Positions 7,431 through 16,533 of a DNA stretch of 64,000 nt are shown in pieces. Positions within the stretch are counted from its first letter, which is position 1. The number at the start of each line of letters is the position of its first letter. A model generated the notes under the pieces. It had not been told where the DNA came from, did no database searches, and saw only the letters and a program-made list of their open reading frames with translations. Made by a program: the position numbers and the translations under genes. The stretch is from Lachnospiraceae bacterium (GTDB lineage: Bacteria; Bacillota; Clostridia; Lachnospirales; Lachnospiraceae), in contig JAAUZD010000022.1 of the NCBI GenBank assembly GCA_014804785.1, forward strand, positions 34,947 to 98,946, read 5' to 3'.

Positions 7431-9251
7431 ATGTCTGAAAAAAAAGAACAAAAAATTTTAGAACACAATATTCCAGGTACAATAAACCGGGGACAACAGT
7501 TTGCGGAAGTGCAGCATGCCCAAAATTCAGGTGCGGCGCTGAAGCGTATCGAGACATATTTCGCAAAGGAGAAAATGATGGTATCCGCTATGCTTGCGGC
7601 TGTCATTTTCGGAACATTGTGCGGTGTATATGCGCCAAGCCTGCAAAGTGATGCGATTGACATCATTGCAAAGAACAAAAACGGAAATCTTTCCGCAACG
7701 CTTATTTTGATGGCAGTTGTCTATTTGCTTTACAGTGTAGGACAGTTATTACAGGGACTGATCAGCGCAAAGCTGAGTCAGAGGATCGTCAAACGAATGA
7801 GGGAAGAACTCTTCGGAAAGATGATGGATCTGCCAATCCGGTATCTGGACACACATTCCCATGGCGATGTGATGAGCCGCATGACAAATGACATTGAAAA
7901 TATTTCGACAACAGTGTCGCAGTCGCTTCCCTCATTGTTTTCCGGCGTACTTACGATTATTGGGACAGTTTCCATTATGCTGTGGTACTGCTGGCAGTTA
8001 GCGCTGCTGAGTTTTGCTACGATGATTCTGACAGTCTTTGCTACAAAGTTCCTTTCAAAGAAAGTGCGCAAATTTTCGCGCAGGCGGCAGATGCTGCTGG
8101 GGCAGCTGAATGGCACAGTGGAGGAAATGGTGTCGGGATATCGCACGGTAGTTGCCTACAACCACCAGGAGGTTACAGCCTTAGAGTTTTGTCAGACTTC
8201 AGATTCTCTTACAAAAGCGGGAATCAGGACGGATGTTTTCAGCGGTGTCATGGGACCGGTCATGAACTGTATTGGAAACATTGGTTTTGTCATCATTGCT
8301 GTTTTCGGAGGATATTTCGCTGTAAATGGAATCATTTCGGTAGGCGTGATTTCAGCATTTATTGTCTATGCAAAGCAGTTCAGCCGTCCAATCAATGAGA
8401 TCGCGCAGGTCTATGGTCAGCTGCAGACTGCTGTTGCCGGTGCAGAGCGTGTTTTTATGGTACTTGATGAAAACAACGAGGACAAAGAAGGAAAGGATAT
8501 CAGGAAGTCGGAAAAAGCAGAGGTTACTTTCCGGAACGTGCAGTTTTCTTATGAACCGGATAGTCCGGTGATTAAAGACTTTACACTGACAGTTCCATCG
8601 GGCAAAAAAGTCGCGCTTGTAGGTGCAACAGGAAGCGGAAAGACCACAGTTGTGAACCTGCTTATGCGCTTTTATGATATTGACAGCGGGGAAATTCTTA
8701 TCAATCAACAAAATATAAAGGATGTTTCAAGGGAGTCTCTGCGCAAAAATGTTGCCATTGTATTGCAGGATACCGTTCTGTTCTCGGATACGGTCTTAAA
8801 TAATCTGAAATATGGGAAAGCTGATGCCGGATTTTCCGAAATTGAGACAGCTGTAGAAATGAGTCGATGCAAAGAGATGATTGAGATGCTGCCCCAGGGA
8901 TATGACACCGTCCTAAGCGAAGCAGGCGGAAATGTAAGCCAGGGACAGCGTCAGCTCCTTGCAATTGCCCGCGCGTTTGTGGCGGATCCCCAGATCCTGA
9001 TTTTGGACGAAGCAACTTCCAATGTGGATACCCGTACGGAAAAAGCCATTCAGGATGCCATGCATCTGGTCATGCAAAACCGTACCAGTATCGTGATTGC
9101 ACATCGTCTTTCGACAATCCGTGATGCGGATATCATTGTCGTGATGGATCACGGCAGGATTGTGGAAAGCGGAGATCATGATACATTGTTATCACAGAAG
9201 GGAAAGTATTATGAACTGTATATGACGCAATATGCAGGAATTGCCATATGA
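7431..9251 (+). CDS. ABC exporter half-transporter, canonical Walker B
   Basis: A 606-residue exporter subunit, membrane domain then ATPase domain. Walker A is GATGSGKTT (398-406) and Walker B is ILILDEATSNVD with the catalytic glutamate E527. The signature motif is altered to VSQGQRQ (502-508). It complements the preceding subunit: the defective Walker B there faces this weak signature, and the intact LSGGQ there faces this intact Walker B. The result is one catalytic and one degenerate ATP site. The start at 7431 follows GGAGAGGAGGGG. A frame extension to 7368 overlaps the upstream gene and is unlikely. The N-terminus has a charged cytosolic extension of about 40 residues. Confidence 0.9.
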   Translation: MSEKKEQKILEHNIPGTINRGQQFAEVQHAQNSGAALKRIETYFAKEKMMVSAMLAAVIFGTLCGVYAPSLQSDAIDIIAKNKNGNLSATLILMAVVYLLYSVGQLLQGLISAKLSQRIVKRMREELFGKMMDLPIRYLDTHSHGDVMSRMTNDIENISTTVSQSLPSLFSGVLTIIGTVSIMLWYCWQLALLSFATMILTVFATKFLSKKVRKFSRRRQMLLGQLNGTVEEMVSGYRTVVAYNHQEVTALEFCQTSDSLTKAGIRTDVFSGVMGPVMNCIGNIGFVIIAVFGGYFAVNGIISVGVISAFIVYAKQFSRPINEIAQVYGQLQTAVAGAERVFMVLDENNEDKEGKDIRKSEKAEVTFRNVQFSYEPDSPVIKDFTLTVPSGKKVALVGATGSGKTTVVNLLMRFYDIDSGEILINQQNIKDVSRESLRKNVAIVLQDTVLFSDTVLNNLKYGKADAGFSEIETAVEMSRCKEMIEMLPQGYDTVLSEAGGNVSQGQRQLLAIARAFVADPQILILDEATSNVDTRTEKAIQDAMHLVMQNRTSIVIAHRLSTIRDADIIVVMDHGRIVESGDHDTLLSQKGKYYELYMTQYAGIAI

Positions 9252-9275
9252 GTAGCTGGTCAGCCTGAAAGTCGC

Positions 9276-9304
9276 TTTTCTTTCTTGTCCCGATATGCTA
9301 GAAT
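9276..9304 (+). promoter_or_regulatory. Extended -10 promoter
   Basis: TAGAAT at 9299-9304 is preceded by TGC, giving an extended -10. TTTTCT at 9276-9281 is a poor -35 at 17-base spacing. It would serve the YbaK-type gene at 9374. Confidence 0.45.
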
Positions 9305-9373
9305 ACACTTTGGATGAAAAAGCAGATATGTTGCCGGTGATTTTATCAAGATTACGAAGGAAAGGAAGAAAAA

Positions 9374-9847
9374 ATGTCAATAGAAAGAGTAAAAGCATAT
9401 TTTGGGAAATATGGAATGGAAGAAAGGATTCAGGAATTGGATGTATCCAGCGCGACGGTGGAACTTGCTGCAGCAGCGTTGCACTGTGAGCCGCAAAGGA
9501 TAGCGAAGACGCTTTCCTTTATGGTAGATGGTCATGCGATATTGGTGGTGGCAGCAGGGGATGCAAAAATCGACAATTCTAAATACAAAGTGCAGTTTGC
9601 CGCGAAAGCAAAGATGCTTACACCGGAGGAGGTGGAGACGTTGGTCGGTCATGCCGTAGGCGGCGTATGCCCATTTGCGGTCAATGAGGGCGTGGATGCG
9701 TATCTGGATGTATCTTTGAAACGATTTGACACCGTTTTTCCTGCCTGTGGAAGTTCTAACAGTGCAATTGAACTTACAATCCCTGAACTGGAGGAGTACT
9801 CCGGATATGTAGGCTGGGTGGATGTCTGCAAAGGGTATGAAAGCTGA
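9374..9847 (+). CDS. YbaK/EbsC-type aminoacyl-tRNA deacylase
   Basis: A 157-residue single-domain protein of the YbaK/ProXp family, which hydrolyses mischarged aminoacyl-tRNA in trans. The conserved lysine lies in RIAKTLSF. The family motif GGVCPFAV follows, as does FPACGSSNSAIELTIPEL near the C-terminus, all typical of the EbsC-like clade. An AAGGAAAG-type site lies a few bases before the ATG. It stands alone between the ABC genes and a lipoprotein gene. Which tRNA it edits cannot be told from sequence. Confidence 0.85.
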   Translation: MSIERVKAYFGKYGMEERIQELDVSSATVELAAAALHCEPQRIAKTLSFMVDGHAILVVAAGDAKIDNSKYKVQFAAKAKMLTPEEVETLVGHAVGGVCPFAVNEGVDAYLDVSLKRFDTVFPACGSSNSAIELTIPELEEYSGYVGWVDVCKGYES

Positions 9848-9887
9848 ATCGTAAGGAAAAGATCGGGTTTGGGAGGACAGGAAACAG

Positions 9888-11204
9888 ATGGAAAAGCAAG
9901 TCGATTATACGTTAGATGGAAATAAGAAAAAGAAGGGAACATTCAGCATTGCCGTGACGGGCATAGTTATTTTAGCGGTCAGTATGCTTGTTTCATGCGG
10001 ATATAAGCAAGGTGAGTCAGAGAAATCCGGCTCACCTGTTTTAGAAGATGGTGAGTCGTCCGATGTTGCCCCTGCAGATGGTTCTGAAATACCGGAAGAT
10101 TACGAGATGGCTGGAACTTCAGAAGAGGCAGACCTGGGGCAGACACAGCAGGTTTTTGATTATAACCATGAATATAATGAAATGATCCGCTGCTGCGAAG
10201 GAGATGTCTATCTGGCAAGAGAGGACGGAATCTATCGCATAAAAGGAGGAGAAGGGGAAGAAGAACTTATTTATGAAAATTCCCATAAGGCAAGGCGGGG
10301 GATGGAACTGTATGAGGATTTCCTTTATTTTTGCGGCTCCGCACCAAGAGGAGAAGAGCAGGCGGCGACCGTCTACCGGATGGATCTGGAGACACTTGAG
10401 GTAAATGATGCGCTTGCCGCTTTTAGCCAGAAGTTTGATATTTTGTACGGCATATCCATTTATGAGAGCAAATTGTATGTGTCGATGGGATATGGACAGA
10501 AAATCGGTTTTGAACTGGATCAGGATGGTGAGATTGCCGGTCAGCTGGATGAAATGGCAGATGATTTTCTCTATAGAGAGTACAATGATTATATGGAACT
10601 GGAATTGCAGAGATGGAATGCACAATCTGAAGAGGAATACTGGAAGTTCACAGAGGAGACAGTAAAGAGATATCAGGCGGTGATAGATGTTGCTTCCTGC
10701 AAGAAAATGCTGCAGGGAAAGCAGGTGGTCAGCCAGTATAAAGATGAATTATTAAGTAGTGTTTTTCTGGAAGATGAGAGTGGGAATTATGAGCATTTAT
10801 GCGACGTTGCGGGTAATCCGCTCATTGTAACAGAAACGGGAATATATTATGCGGCGAATGAAGCGGGGGATATCTGGTATGTGGACTATGAAACAAAGCT
10901 TCCCCAGCCCTTTTTTGAAAAAGACCCGGAGGAATGGGAAGAAATTCTTCTGGCAAACTATGATGCTGATTATATTTATCTGCTAAGAAGCAGACGTACC
11001 GGCATGGACGAACAGGAGAATCCTGTGATTGAACGGTGCCTGATCCGTGTTTCAAGACAGAACGGTGAAGGAGAAGAGGTTTACCGGTTTGAAGATGGAC
11101 TGAATATTTTTGGACCGCTTGGACTATATAGACATTGCGGAGTATATGGCAGTAACATGTACTTTGAAAATCATGAAACGATAAATCTTAACCTGTCCTC
11201 TTAA
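9888..11204 (+). CDS. Lipoprotein of unknown function, beta-propeller-like
   Basis: A 438-residue protein with a basic N-terminus, a hydrophobic helix and the lipobox LVSC, so it is probably a membrane-anchored lipoprotein. A low-complexity acidic/Ser stretch follows as a linker. The folded part has repeated short strands ending in aromatic residues (DVYLAREDGIYRIKGG, DFLYFCGS, TGIYYAANEAGDIWYVD). This resembles DUF5050-type or propeller proteins that display residue-level repeats without an active site. Function unknown. It is followed by a strong terminator and forms a single-gene unit next to another lipoprotein gene. Confidence 0.75.
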   Translation: MEKQVDYTLDGNKKKKGTFSIAVTGIVILAVSMLVSCGYKQGESEKSGSPVLEDGESSDVAPADGSEIPEDYEMAGTSEEADLGQTQQVFDYNHEYNEMIRCCEGDVYLAREDGIYRIKGGEGEEELIYENSHKARRGMELYEDFLYFCGSAPRGEEQAATVYRMDLETLEVNDALAAFSQKFDILYGISIYESKLYVSMGYGQKIGFELDQDGEIAGQLDEMADDFLYREYNDYMELELQRWNAQSEEEYWKFTEETVKRYQAVIDVASCKKMLQGKQVVSQYKDELLSSVFLEDESGNYEHLCDVAGNPLIVTETGIYYAANEAGDIWYVDYETKLPQPFFEKDPEEWEEILLANYDADYIYLLRSRRTGMDEQENPVIERCLIRVSRQNGEGEEVYRFEDGLNIFGPLGLYRHCGVYGSNMYFENHETINLNLSS

Positions 11205-11239
11205 ATTTAGCGCGAAAAGAATTTTCATTCTTTTCTTAT

Positions 11240-11267
11240 ACACGGAGTTGGCGCTCCGTGTTTTTTT
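11240..11267 (+). terminator. Rho-independent terminator
   Basis: CACGGAG (11241-11247) pairs with CTCCGTG (11254-11260), extended by A-T at the base and followed by seven T. It closes the lipoprotein gene at 9888. Confidence 0.9.
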
Positions 11268-11307
11268 ATTGAAAAAATTATATTATTTTGCGAAATTATA
11301 CATGAAA

Positions 11308-11346
11308 TGATGCCAAAATGATGCAGAAATGATGATGTTTTGATGC
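11308..11346 (+). promoter_or_regulatory. Four TGATG(C) direct repeats at 11-bp spacing
   Basis: TGATGC starts at 11308, 11319 and 11341, and TGATGA at 11330, so all four are exactly 11 bp apart. The same motif with the same spacing occurs six times at 41585-41645. An 11-bp direct-repeat period is characteristic of PhoB/OmpR-family response regulators. There is no good -35 downstream. A weak -10 (ATAATT, about 11375) lies 34 bp after the start of the last repeat, matching the geometry at the amidase gene. It likely activates the lipoprotein gene at 11429. Confidence 0.7.
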
Positions 11347-11428
11347 ATCGATATTTTATGATGTTATCATTGGAATAATTTTGTGTTTTATTATGAGGCA
11401 TTATTAGGTTACAGAAGGAAAGAAAGGC

Positions 11429-13672
11429 ATGGTTTGGAAAATGAAATCTATAGAAGGATGGCAAAGAGGAAGAAGGATAAAGGTTGTAGGTTTGCTATTG
11501 GCGATTGCTATAGGGATTACACAGACAGGATGCAACAGGCAGAGTTTGTCAAGCTTTGAGGCGGACAGCAGTATAGGCGCCGGGGAGGAGGCGGAAAGTC
11601 AGCAGGGCAACAATCAGGAAGCGAGTGAAGAGGAATCAGAGATAACTTTAAAGGATATACCGGATATGCCAGTGGAGGTGGAACCGGTAAGGAAGGTGCG
11701 TACAGGAAATCTGGAACTTACACATGCAGATTTTAAGCTTACCATCAGGGACTGGGATGTAGGAAAGTATACAGAGGTTTCGATTGGAAGTCTTGTACTT
11801 AAAATTCCTTTCGGCTGGAAAATAGAACAGCGTGTATCAGAAGAAGGCGTGAAGCAGTATATTCTGATGGATATTCATTCTGAATGTGCAAATGAGGAAA
11901 TAGAAGAGCATAGAGGCGGTTATGAGCATGAAATCATAATCACTCCCTATGAAATAAATCAGATGCCGGAATTGACCTTGCAGTTGGCGGCAGAAATGAA
12001 AGTGTTTTTTCATGTGCCGATTTTGTGTGGGGTAAAGGGGGCAGGGAAAACCGAAGAGATAGAAGGCTGTTGGATGTATGGTGAAAACAGAGATGCCATG
12101 GAAATGGAATACTTCATTTTTTTAGAAAATGATGCAGGAGAAAAAGAACTGTTTCAAGTTAGGGAAGGAAACAGTTACGTCACCGCTTATCAAAATGACG
12201 TGGAAAATTTTAGAGATTTTTTGGATAAGAATCTGGTAAAGGAGGAGGGAGGCAAAGATGTGGTGAATCTAAACCGCTTATCAGAGATGGAATTTTATTT
12301 TCTATTAAATGAAAAAACAGACGATTCCTTGCTTGCGGTAATTCGGCAGATAACTGACGAAATAGCGGTGTATCGGACGGGAGATTACCAGAATGCGTTG
12401 TCGATGCAGATAGTAGATACAAAGCGATATCCGGCATATTTCCAAATCGCGGATCTCAATCAGGACGGATATGAAGATATTTTATGTAATTACTGGCAGC
12501 TTGATGCAGTGAATTCTTATGATGGTGAGATAGAGGGATATTTGTGGGAGCAAGAGAGTGGCTCCTTTACATATGCTGTTGACAGACAGCTGTTTGGGAT
12601 GAGTCCGGCTGCCTGGGAAAGCAGGGAAAAGGAGTCACGGCTGCAAGGAGATAAACAAATACCGCAAGACCTGCTAGATTATCTATCGGAGCCTTTATTA
12701 AACAACAAGGATGAAATGGGAGATATCATGCTTCCGTTGGTTTCAGGCAGGAAGCTTGATATAGAAGAAGTGAAGGAACTTTCCAAAGAAAACAGAGATA
12801 TAAAGAATGAGTTTCTGGTAATTGCATCCAATATGTTATATGCTGAAGAGTGGTTTAAAGTGGACGCGGATAATGATGGAATCGAGGACATTTTTCTCCG
12901 TGAATATCCGGGAGGAAGTCTGGGAAATGTATTTTTTTGCCTTTTTAAGGGAACAGAAGAAGGAAAGTATAGTTTGACCTCCAGGGAAGAAGGACTGAAA
13001 ATGGAATTTGCTTTTATAAACTGGGAAGAGAAAAACTATCTTGCAAGGACAACCTGTGAGTTTACCAATAAGTGTGTTGACGGAATCAGTTTGGGGTATT
13101 ACGAGGATGGAAAGTATCAAGGAGGAATAAAGCTGCACATAACAGCTAAAGAAGGGGTCAATGCACGCAGTATTTCGACTTCTTATCTGGAAAAAGAAGA
13201 ATACAGTAGTCTTGCGTCTTCAATTGAAACGTTTGCTGGTAAGTATCAGTCTGGTGAGAGAGTGCCCTGCGGAACGGCAGAGGAAAATAAAGATGGTAAT
13301 TATAGACGAAGCAGCGATATCAACAATGACGGCGAAATGGAGGAGTACAATGTATCTCTTTGGCAGACGGACAATTATTATACGGTGGACCATCTGAATT
13401 TTGAAGCAAAAGAGGAGGAAATAAACAATCAGGTTTATGATTTGATGAGGGAGGATGATGTCAGTGGGATTTTCATGAATTTGTGGGTGGATGAAACAGA
13501 CTATGGAAATATAATCTATGCATTATATGAGGATGGGCTATATGATTTCCATATCTGCGGATATCTACTTACGGAGGCAGAAAGCAGGAAACTATTGCAG
13601 GTGGATTGTTATGTTCAGACAGAGATAACGTATCATAGCATAAATACCCATGAGAACTGGTTAAATTTATAA
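11429..13672 (+). CDS. Large lipoprotein with DxNxDGxxD calcium-type repeats
   Basis: A 747-residue exported protein. A basic start, a hydrophobic helix and a cysteine in TQTGC suggest a lipoprotein signal, although Gln at -3 is unusual. A long acidic linker follows. The rest contains three loops resembling VCBS/FG-GAP or dockerin-type Ca2+ sites: DLNQDGYEDILCNYW, DADNDGIEDIFLREY and DINNDGEMEEYN. No catalytic motif is evident. The same type of loop occurs in the exported protein at 37536 that precedes the two-component system. Both this gene and the amidase at 41701 carry that system's presumed 11-bp sites upstream. A role in the cell envelope or its sensing is inferred. An ATG at 11441 is an alternative start. 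Confidence 0.75.
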   Translation: MVWKMKSIEGWQRGRRIKVVGLLLAIAIGITQTGCNRQSLSSFEADSSIGAGEEAESQQGNNQEASEEESEITLKDIPDMPVEVEPVRKVRTGNLELTHADFKLTIRDWDVGKYTEVSIGSLVLKIPFGWKIEQRVSEEGVKQYILMDIHSECANEEIEEHRGGYEHEIIITPYEINQMPELTLQLAAEMKVFFHVPILCGVKGAGKTEEIEGCWMYGENRDAMEMEYFIFLENDAGEKELFQVREGNSYVTAYQNDVENFRDFLDKNLVKEEGGKDVVNLNRLSEMEFYFLLNEKTDDSLLAVIRQITDEIAVYRTGDYQNALSMQIVDTKRYPAYFQIADLNQDGYEDILCNYWQLDAVNSYDGEIEGYLWEQESGSFTYAVDRQLFGMSPAAWESREKESRLQGDKQIPQDLLDYLSEPLLNNKDEMGDIMLPLVSGRKLDIEEVKELSKENRDIKNEFLVIASNMLYAEEWFKVDADNDGIEDIFLREYPGGSLGNVFFCLFKGTEEGKYSLTSREEGLKMEFAFINWEEKNYLARTTCEFTNKCVDGISLGYYEDGKYQGGIKLHITAKEGVNARSISTSYLEKEEYSSLASSIETFAGKYQSGERVPCGTAEENKDGNYRRSSDINNDGEMEEYNVSLWQTDNYYTVDHLNFEAKEEEINNQVYDLMREDDVSGIFMNLWVDETDYGNIIYALYEDGLYDFHICGYLLTEAESRKLLQVDCYVQTEITYHSINTHENWLNL

Positions 13673-13818
13673 TTTTCTAAAAATATTTTTTTGAAATTGC
13701 TATCTTGTGACTTCCCTAAATTGAATCTTCATGCTGTAGGGTTAAGATAACTTTTCACTTTTTCGATATATAAGGAAACTGTCGTGAAGTACGAGGCGAA
13801 ATTAAGGAGGAACTTTAA

Positions 13819-14928
13819 ATGTCAACATCAGGAACTGGAACTATCGGCACAATAGGAACAGATTACCATAAGTACCAGAAGTCAGAGGAAAATATTCTTT
13901 TTAGGTCATATTCCTACCAGAACGGTAAAGGACAGGAAAAAGTATATTATGCGAAGGATTGTGTGGAATTGTCACTGGATTCTCATACAATACCTATCAG
14001 TTCAGATAATTATGAAGAAGTCAAAAACATGTTAAAAACGCAAAGCAGTGGAAAAATTGCTTCTATTGGCAATAGGATGTTTAGTGAGACTTACGAAGTG
14101 ATGCAGGACTATTATAATGGTAGACTGAGTTGCGAAGAAGTAAAAAATATCTTTAAAGAATATTTTTATCACGCTATGGGAACGACCTTAGAGGAGCGGG
14201 AAGAGTGCGGTACACAAGAAGCATCGATGAATAATAACTATATCAGACAGTTTGCCACAAACTTTCTTTCAGGGCTGTATGAATATTTCAGCAGGGCGAA
14301 TACGAGAAATGCATGTGCACAGAATATGGAGGAAGGAAAAAGACTGATGGAAAGTAATGGGATGAGCTGGAACGGAACCTATTACTATAATGCAGACTGG
14401 TATTATGCGTGTGAGGAGATGCAGGAGTTGTTTAGAGAAACAGCAAACGAACTGGCGGACGAATACGGCGCTGAGCATGTAGATTTCAAATATGTGGAGC
14501 AAAATACGAAATTCACTTTAGACGGAGGGATTACCTATAATGGTGTATGGGATTCCATAGAATGGCAGATTAACCATGACAGAGCAATCGGCGGCAGCTT
14601 TTTGGACGCTAATATGGCTCCGCCGAAAGGATTTGTGTATTGCAGCACTGCATATTGGGATGGGAAAAATGAGTTGGATGGAATTATAGATGACATCACC
14701 AAGAAGAAAGCAGGTTATGCATCTATGATGTTTCTCATGGCAGCAGTAAGAAACACAGATGCGAAAACAAGCCTGCTGCTTGACCAGAAGAATTACCATA
14801 GCGCCAGCGATTGGAAGGAAAATAGTACATATAACGATGCGATTGCTTTTCTTAAAAATTTTAATATTAACTGGAATTTTAGAGGAAACCGTATGGAGTT
14901 TTTGTGCATGAGGAGTTTTTTACACTGA
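13819..14928 (+). CDS. Orphan protein, unknown function
   Basis: A 369-residue soluble-looking protein with no signal peptide or membrane helix. I do not recognise a family. It starts with a Ser/Gly/Thr-rich segment (MSTSGTGTIGTIGTDYHKYQ), reminiscent of the N-termini of some Lachnospiraceae proteins of unknown role. The middle is rich in aromatic residues and helices (SETYEVMQDYYNGRLSCEEV, NADWYYACEEMQELF). TAAGGAGG lies shortly before the ATG, and a possible promoter is TTGAAT (13721) with TAAGAT (13743). The last residues (RMEFLCMRSFLH) look unlike a structured end, and a large perfect palindrome begins 23 bases after the stop. The 3' end could therefore have been altered. Confidence 0.7.
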   Translation: MSTSGTGTIGTIGTDYHKYQKSEENILFRSYSYQNGKGQEKVYYAKDCVELSLDSHTIPISSDNYEEVKNMLKTQSSGKIASIGNRMFSETYEVMQDYYNGRLSCEEVKNIFKEYFYHAMGTTLEEREECGTQEASMNNNYIRQFATNFLSGLYEYFSRANTRNACAQNMEEGKRLMESNGMSWNGTYYYNADWYYACEEMQELFRETANELADEYGAEHVDFKYVEQNTKFTLDGGITYNGVWDSIEWQINHDRAIGGSFLDANMAPPKGFVYCSTAYWDGKNELDGIIDDITKKKAGYASMMFLMAAVRNTDAKTSLLLDQKNYHSASDWKENSTYNDAIAFLKNFNINWNFRGNRMEFLCMRSFLH

Positions 14929-14946
14929 CTAGCGTGACGCTCTGAG

Positions 14947-14990
14947 AGGATAAATAATTAGGCGTCGCCGCCTAATTATTTACCTATCCT
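14947..14990. repeat. 44-base imperfect palindrome with perfect 13-bp hairpin
   Basis: AAATAATTAGGCG (14952-14964) and CGCCTAATTATTT (14969-14981) are perfect inverted copies around TCGC. AGGATA (14947-14952) and TATCCT (14985-14990) extend it imperfectly. There is no following T-run, so it is not a standard terminator. A second small palindrome, CATGG/CCATG, follows near 15000. The block may act as a terminator or be a relic of a small palindromic element. I found no second copy in the window. Confidence 0.6.
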
Positions 14991-15061
14991 GTGCGGACTC
15001 ATGGCTACCCCATGAAAAATAACGCGATTTGTCGATTCCAAAATGTGAGAATGAGTCATTG

Positions 15062-15090
15062 TTGACAAAAAAGAATAAATATCATATTAT
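15062..15090 (+). promoter_or_regulatory. Strong promoter of the osmolyte transporter
   Basis: TTGACA (15062-15067), 17 bases, TATTAT (15085-15090). It lies 50 bases before the permease ATG and should drive the three-gene Opu-type operon. Confidence 0.8.
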
Positions 15091-15140
15091 TAGTAAAGAC
15101 AGAACATCCGTTCTGAATACATACAAAAGAGGTACATAGC

Positions 15141-15776
15141 ATGGAGCTCGTGCAGATCCTTTGGGACAGAAGGGAATTTTTCCTGACCTGCCTATTGGAA
15201 CACATCAGAATATCCCTGACGGCGGTGGTTTGTGCAGGCGTGCTGGGAATTTTGGCAGGCATTCTGATCAGCAGACATAAAAAGGCGGCAGGCATTGTTC
15301 TGGGTATCATTAACATAATTTATACGGTGCCATCCATTTCTCTTCTGGGATTTTTGATTCCCTTTACAGGAATCGGCAACAAGACAGCCATTATTGCACT
15401 GACTGTGTATGGGCTGTTGCCGATTGTCAGGAATACTTACACAGGGCTGACGAATGTGGATGCAAGTATTCTGGAGGTAGCAGAAGGGCTTGGAGCAGAC
15501 AGGAGGCAGGTGCTTTCTAAAGTGCAGTTTCCCCTCGCGCTTCCCGTTATCATAAGCGGCTTCCGCAACATGGTGGTCATGATTATTGCAATGAGCGGTA
15601 TTGCCTCCTTTATAGGGGCAGGGGGACTTGGAGTTGCCATTTACAGGGGAATTACCACTTACAATATGACATTGACAGCAGCAGGGTCTTTACTGATTGC
15701 ATTGCTAGCCCTGTTTAGTGACTATCTGCTCTCTAAAGCGGAAAAGGCGGTAAGCAGGAGGTACGGCATTGAGTGA
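15141..15776 (+). CDS. Glycine betaine/choline-type ABC permease
   Basis: A 211-residue permease of the OpuB/ProW class with about five to six membrane helices. The cytoplasmic EAA loop that docks the ATPase is seen in EVAEGLGADRRQVLSKVQFP. The conserved YTVPSISLLGFLIP segment is typical of compatible-solute or choline importers. It is followed by the ATPase with 8 bp overlap and by the binding protein. Only one permease gene is present, so the transporter would use a homodimer. The substrate is likely a quaternary amine, not certain. Confidence 0.88.
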   Translation: MELVQILWDRREFFLTCLLEHIRISLTAVVCAGVLGILAGILISRHKKAAGIVLGIINIIYTVPSISLLGFLIPFTGIGNKTAIIALTVYGLLPIVRNTYTGLTNVDASILEVAEGLGADRRQVLSKVQFPLALPVIISGFRNMVVMIIAMSGIASFIGAGGLGVAIYRGITTYNMTLTAAGSLLIALLALFSDYLLSKAEKAVSRRYGIE

Positions 15777-16494
15777 AGCAATAAAAATACAAGACTGTAC
15801 AGGTTCTTATGGAGAAAAAGAAGTTCTGCGCCATGTTTCCCTGACGGTGGAAAAGGGAGAATTTGTAGTTATCATAGGACCTTCGGGCTGTGGAAAAACA
15901 ACGCTTTTGAAAATGATAAATGGACTCGTGGTACCTTCGGAAGGCGAAGTGGCAGTCAATGGAGAACTGCTGACAGAGTGTAATCTGGCGGCTATGCGAA
16001 GGCGCATTGGATATGCAGTACAGGGAGCAAAGTTGTTTCCCCACATGACGGTGGAAGGGAACATCTGCTATGTTCCCGGACTGGAAAGGAAAATGACGAA
16101 AGAGGAAAAGAAGACTCTGACCCGGAAAATGCTTAAAATGGTGGAACTCCCCGAAGAACTGGCAGTCAGGTTCCCCGGACAACTCTCCGGAGGGCAGAAG
16201 CAAAGAGTGGGGATTGCAAGGGCAATGGCATCAGACCCCGATATCCTGCTGATGGATGAGCCTTTTGGGGCTGTAGATGAAATCACCCGGAAAGGGCTGC
16301 AGGAGGAACTTCTTGCCCTGTGGCAGAAGACGGGGATTACGATTGTGTTCATCACCCATGATATAGGAGAAGCCTTTAAATTGGGGAGCCGTATCCTGAT
16401 TATGAAGGAGGGCGGAATCTGGCAGGAAGGATCGAAAGAAGAATTGATGGAAAATCCCAGGGATGAATTTGTGAGACGGTTGATCAGCAGATGA
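15769..16494 (+). CDS. Osmoprotectant-type ABC ATPase
   Basis: A 241-residue ATPase: Walker A GPSGCGKTT, signature LSGGQKQR, Walker B LLMDEPFGA, and the H-loop in FITHDIGEAF. It is shorter than OpuCA/ProV because the C-terminal CBS pair is absent. TTG at 15769 is the start, preceded by AGGAGG, and it lies inside the end of the permease gene, indicating translational coupling. It energises uptake through the upstream permease. Confidence 0.9.
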   Translation: MSEAIKIQDCTGSYGEKEVLRHVSLTVEKGEFVVIIGPSGCGKTTLLKMINGLVVPSEGEVAVNGELLTECNLAAMRRRIGYAVQGAKLFPHMTVEGNICYVPGLERKMTKEEKKTLTRKMLKMVELPEELAVRFPGQLSGGQKQRVGIARAMASDPDILLMDEPFGAVDEITRKGLQEELLALWQKTGITIVFITHDIGEAFKLGSRILIMKEGGIWQEGSKEELMENPRDEFVRRLISR

Positions 16495-16533
16495 AATCCC
16501 AGGATAATTTTATAAACCGAAAGGATGAAGAGT

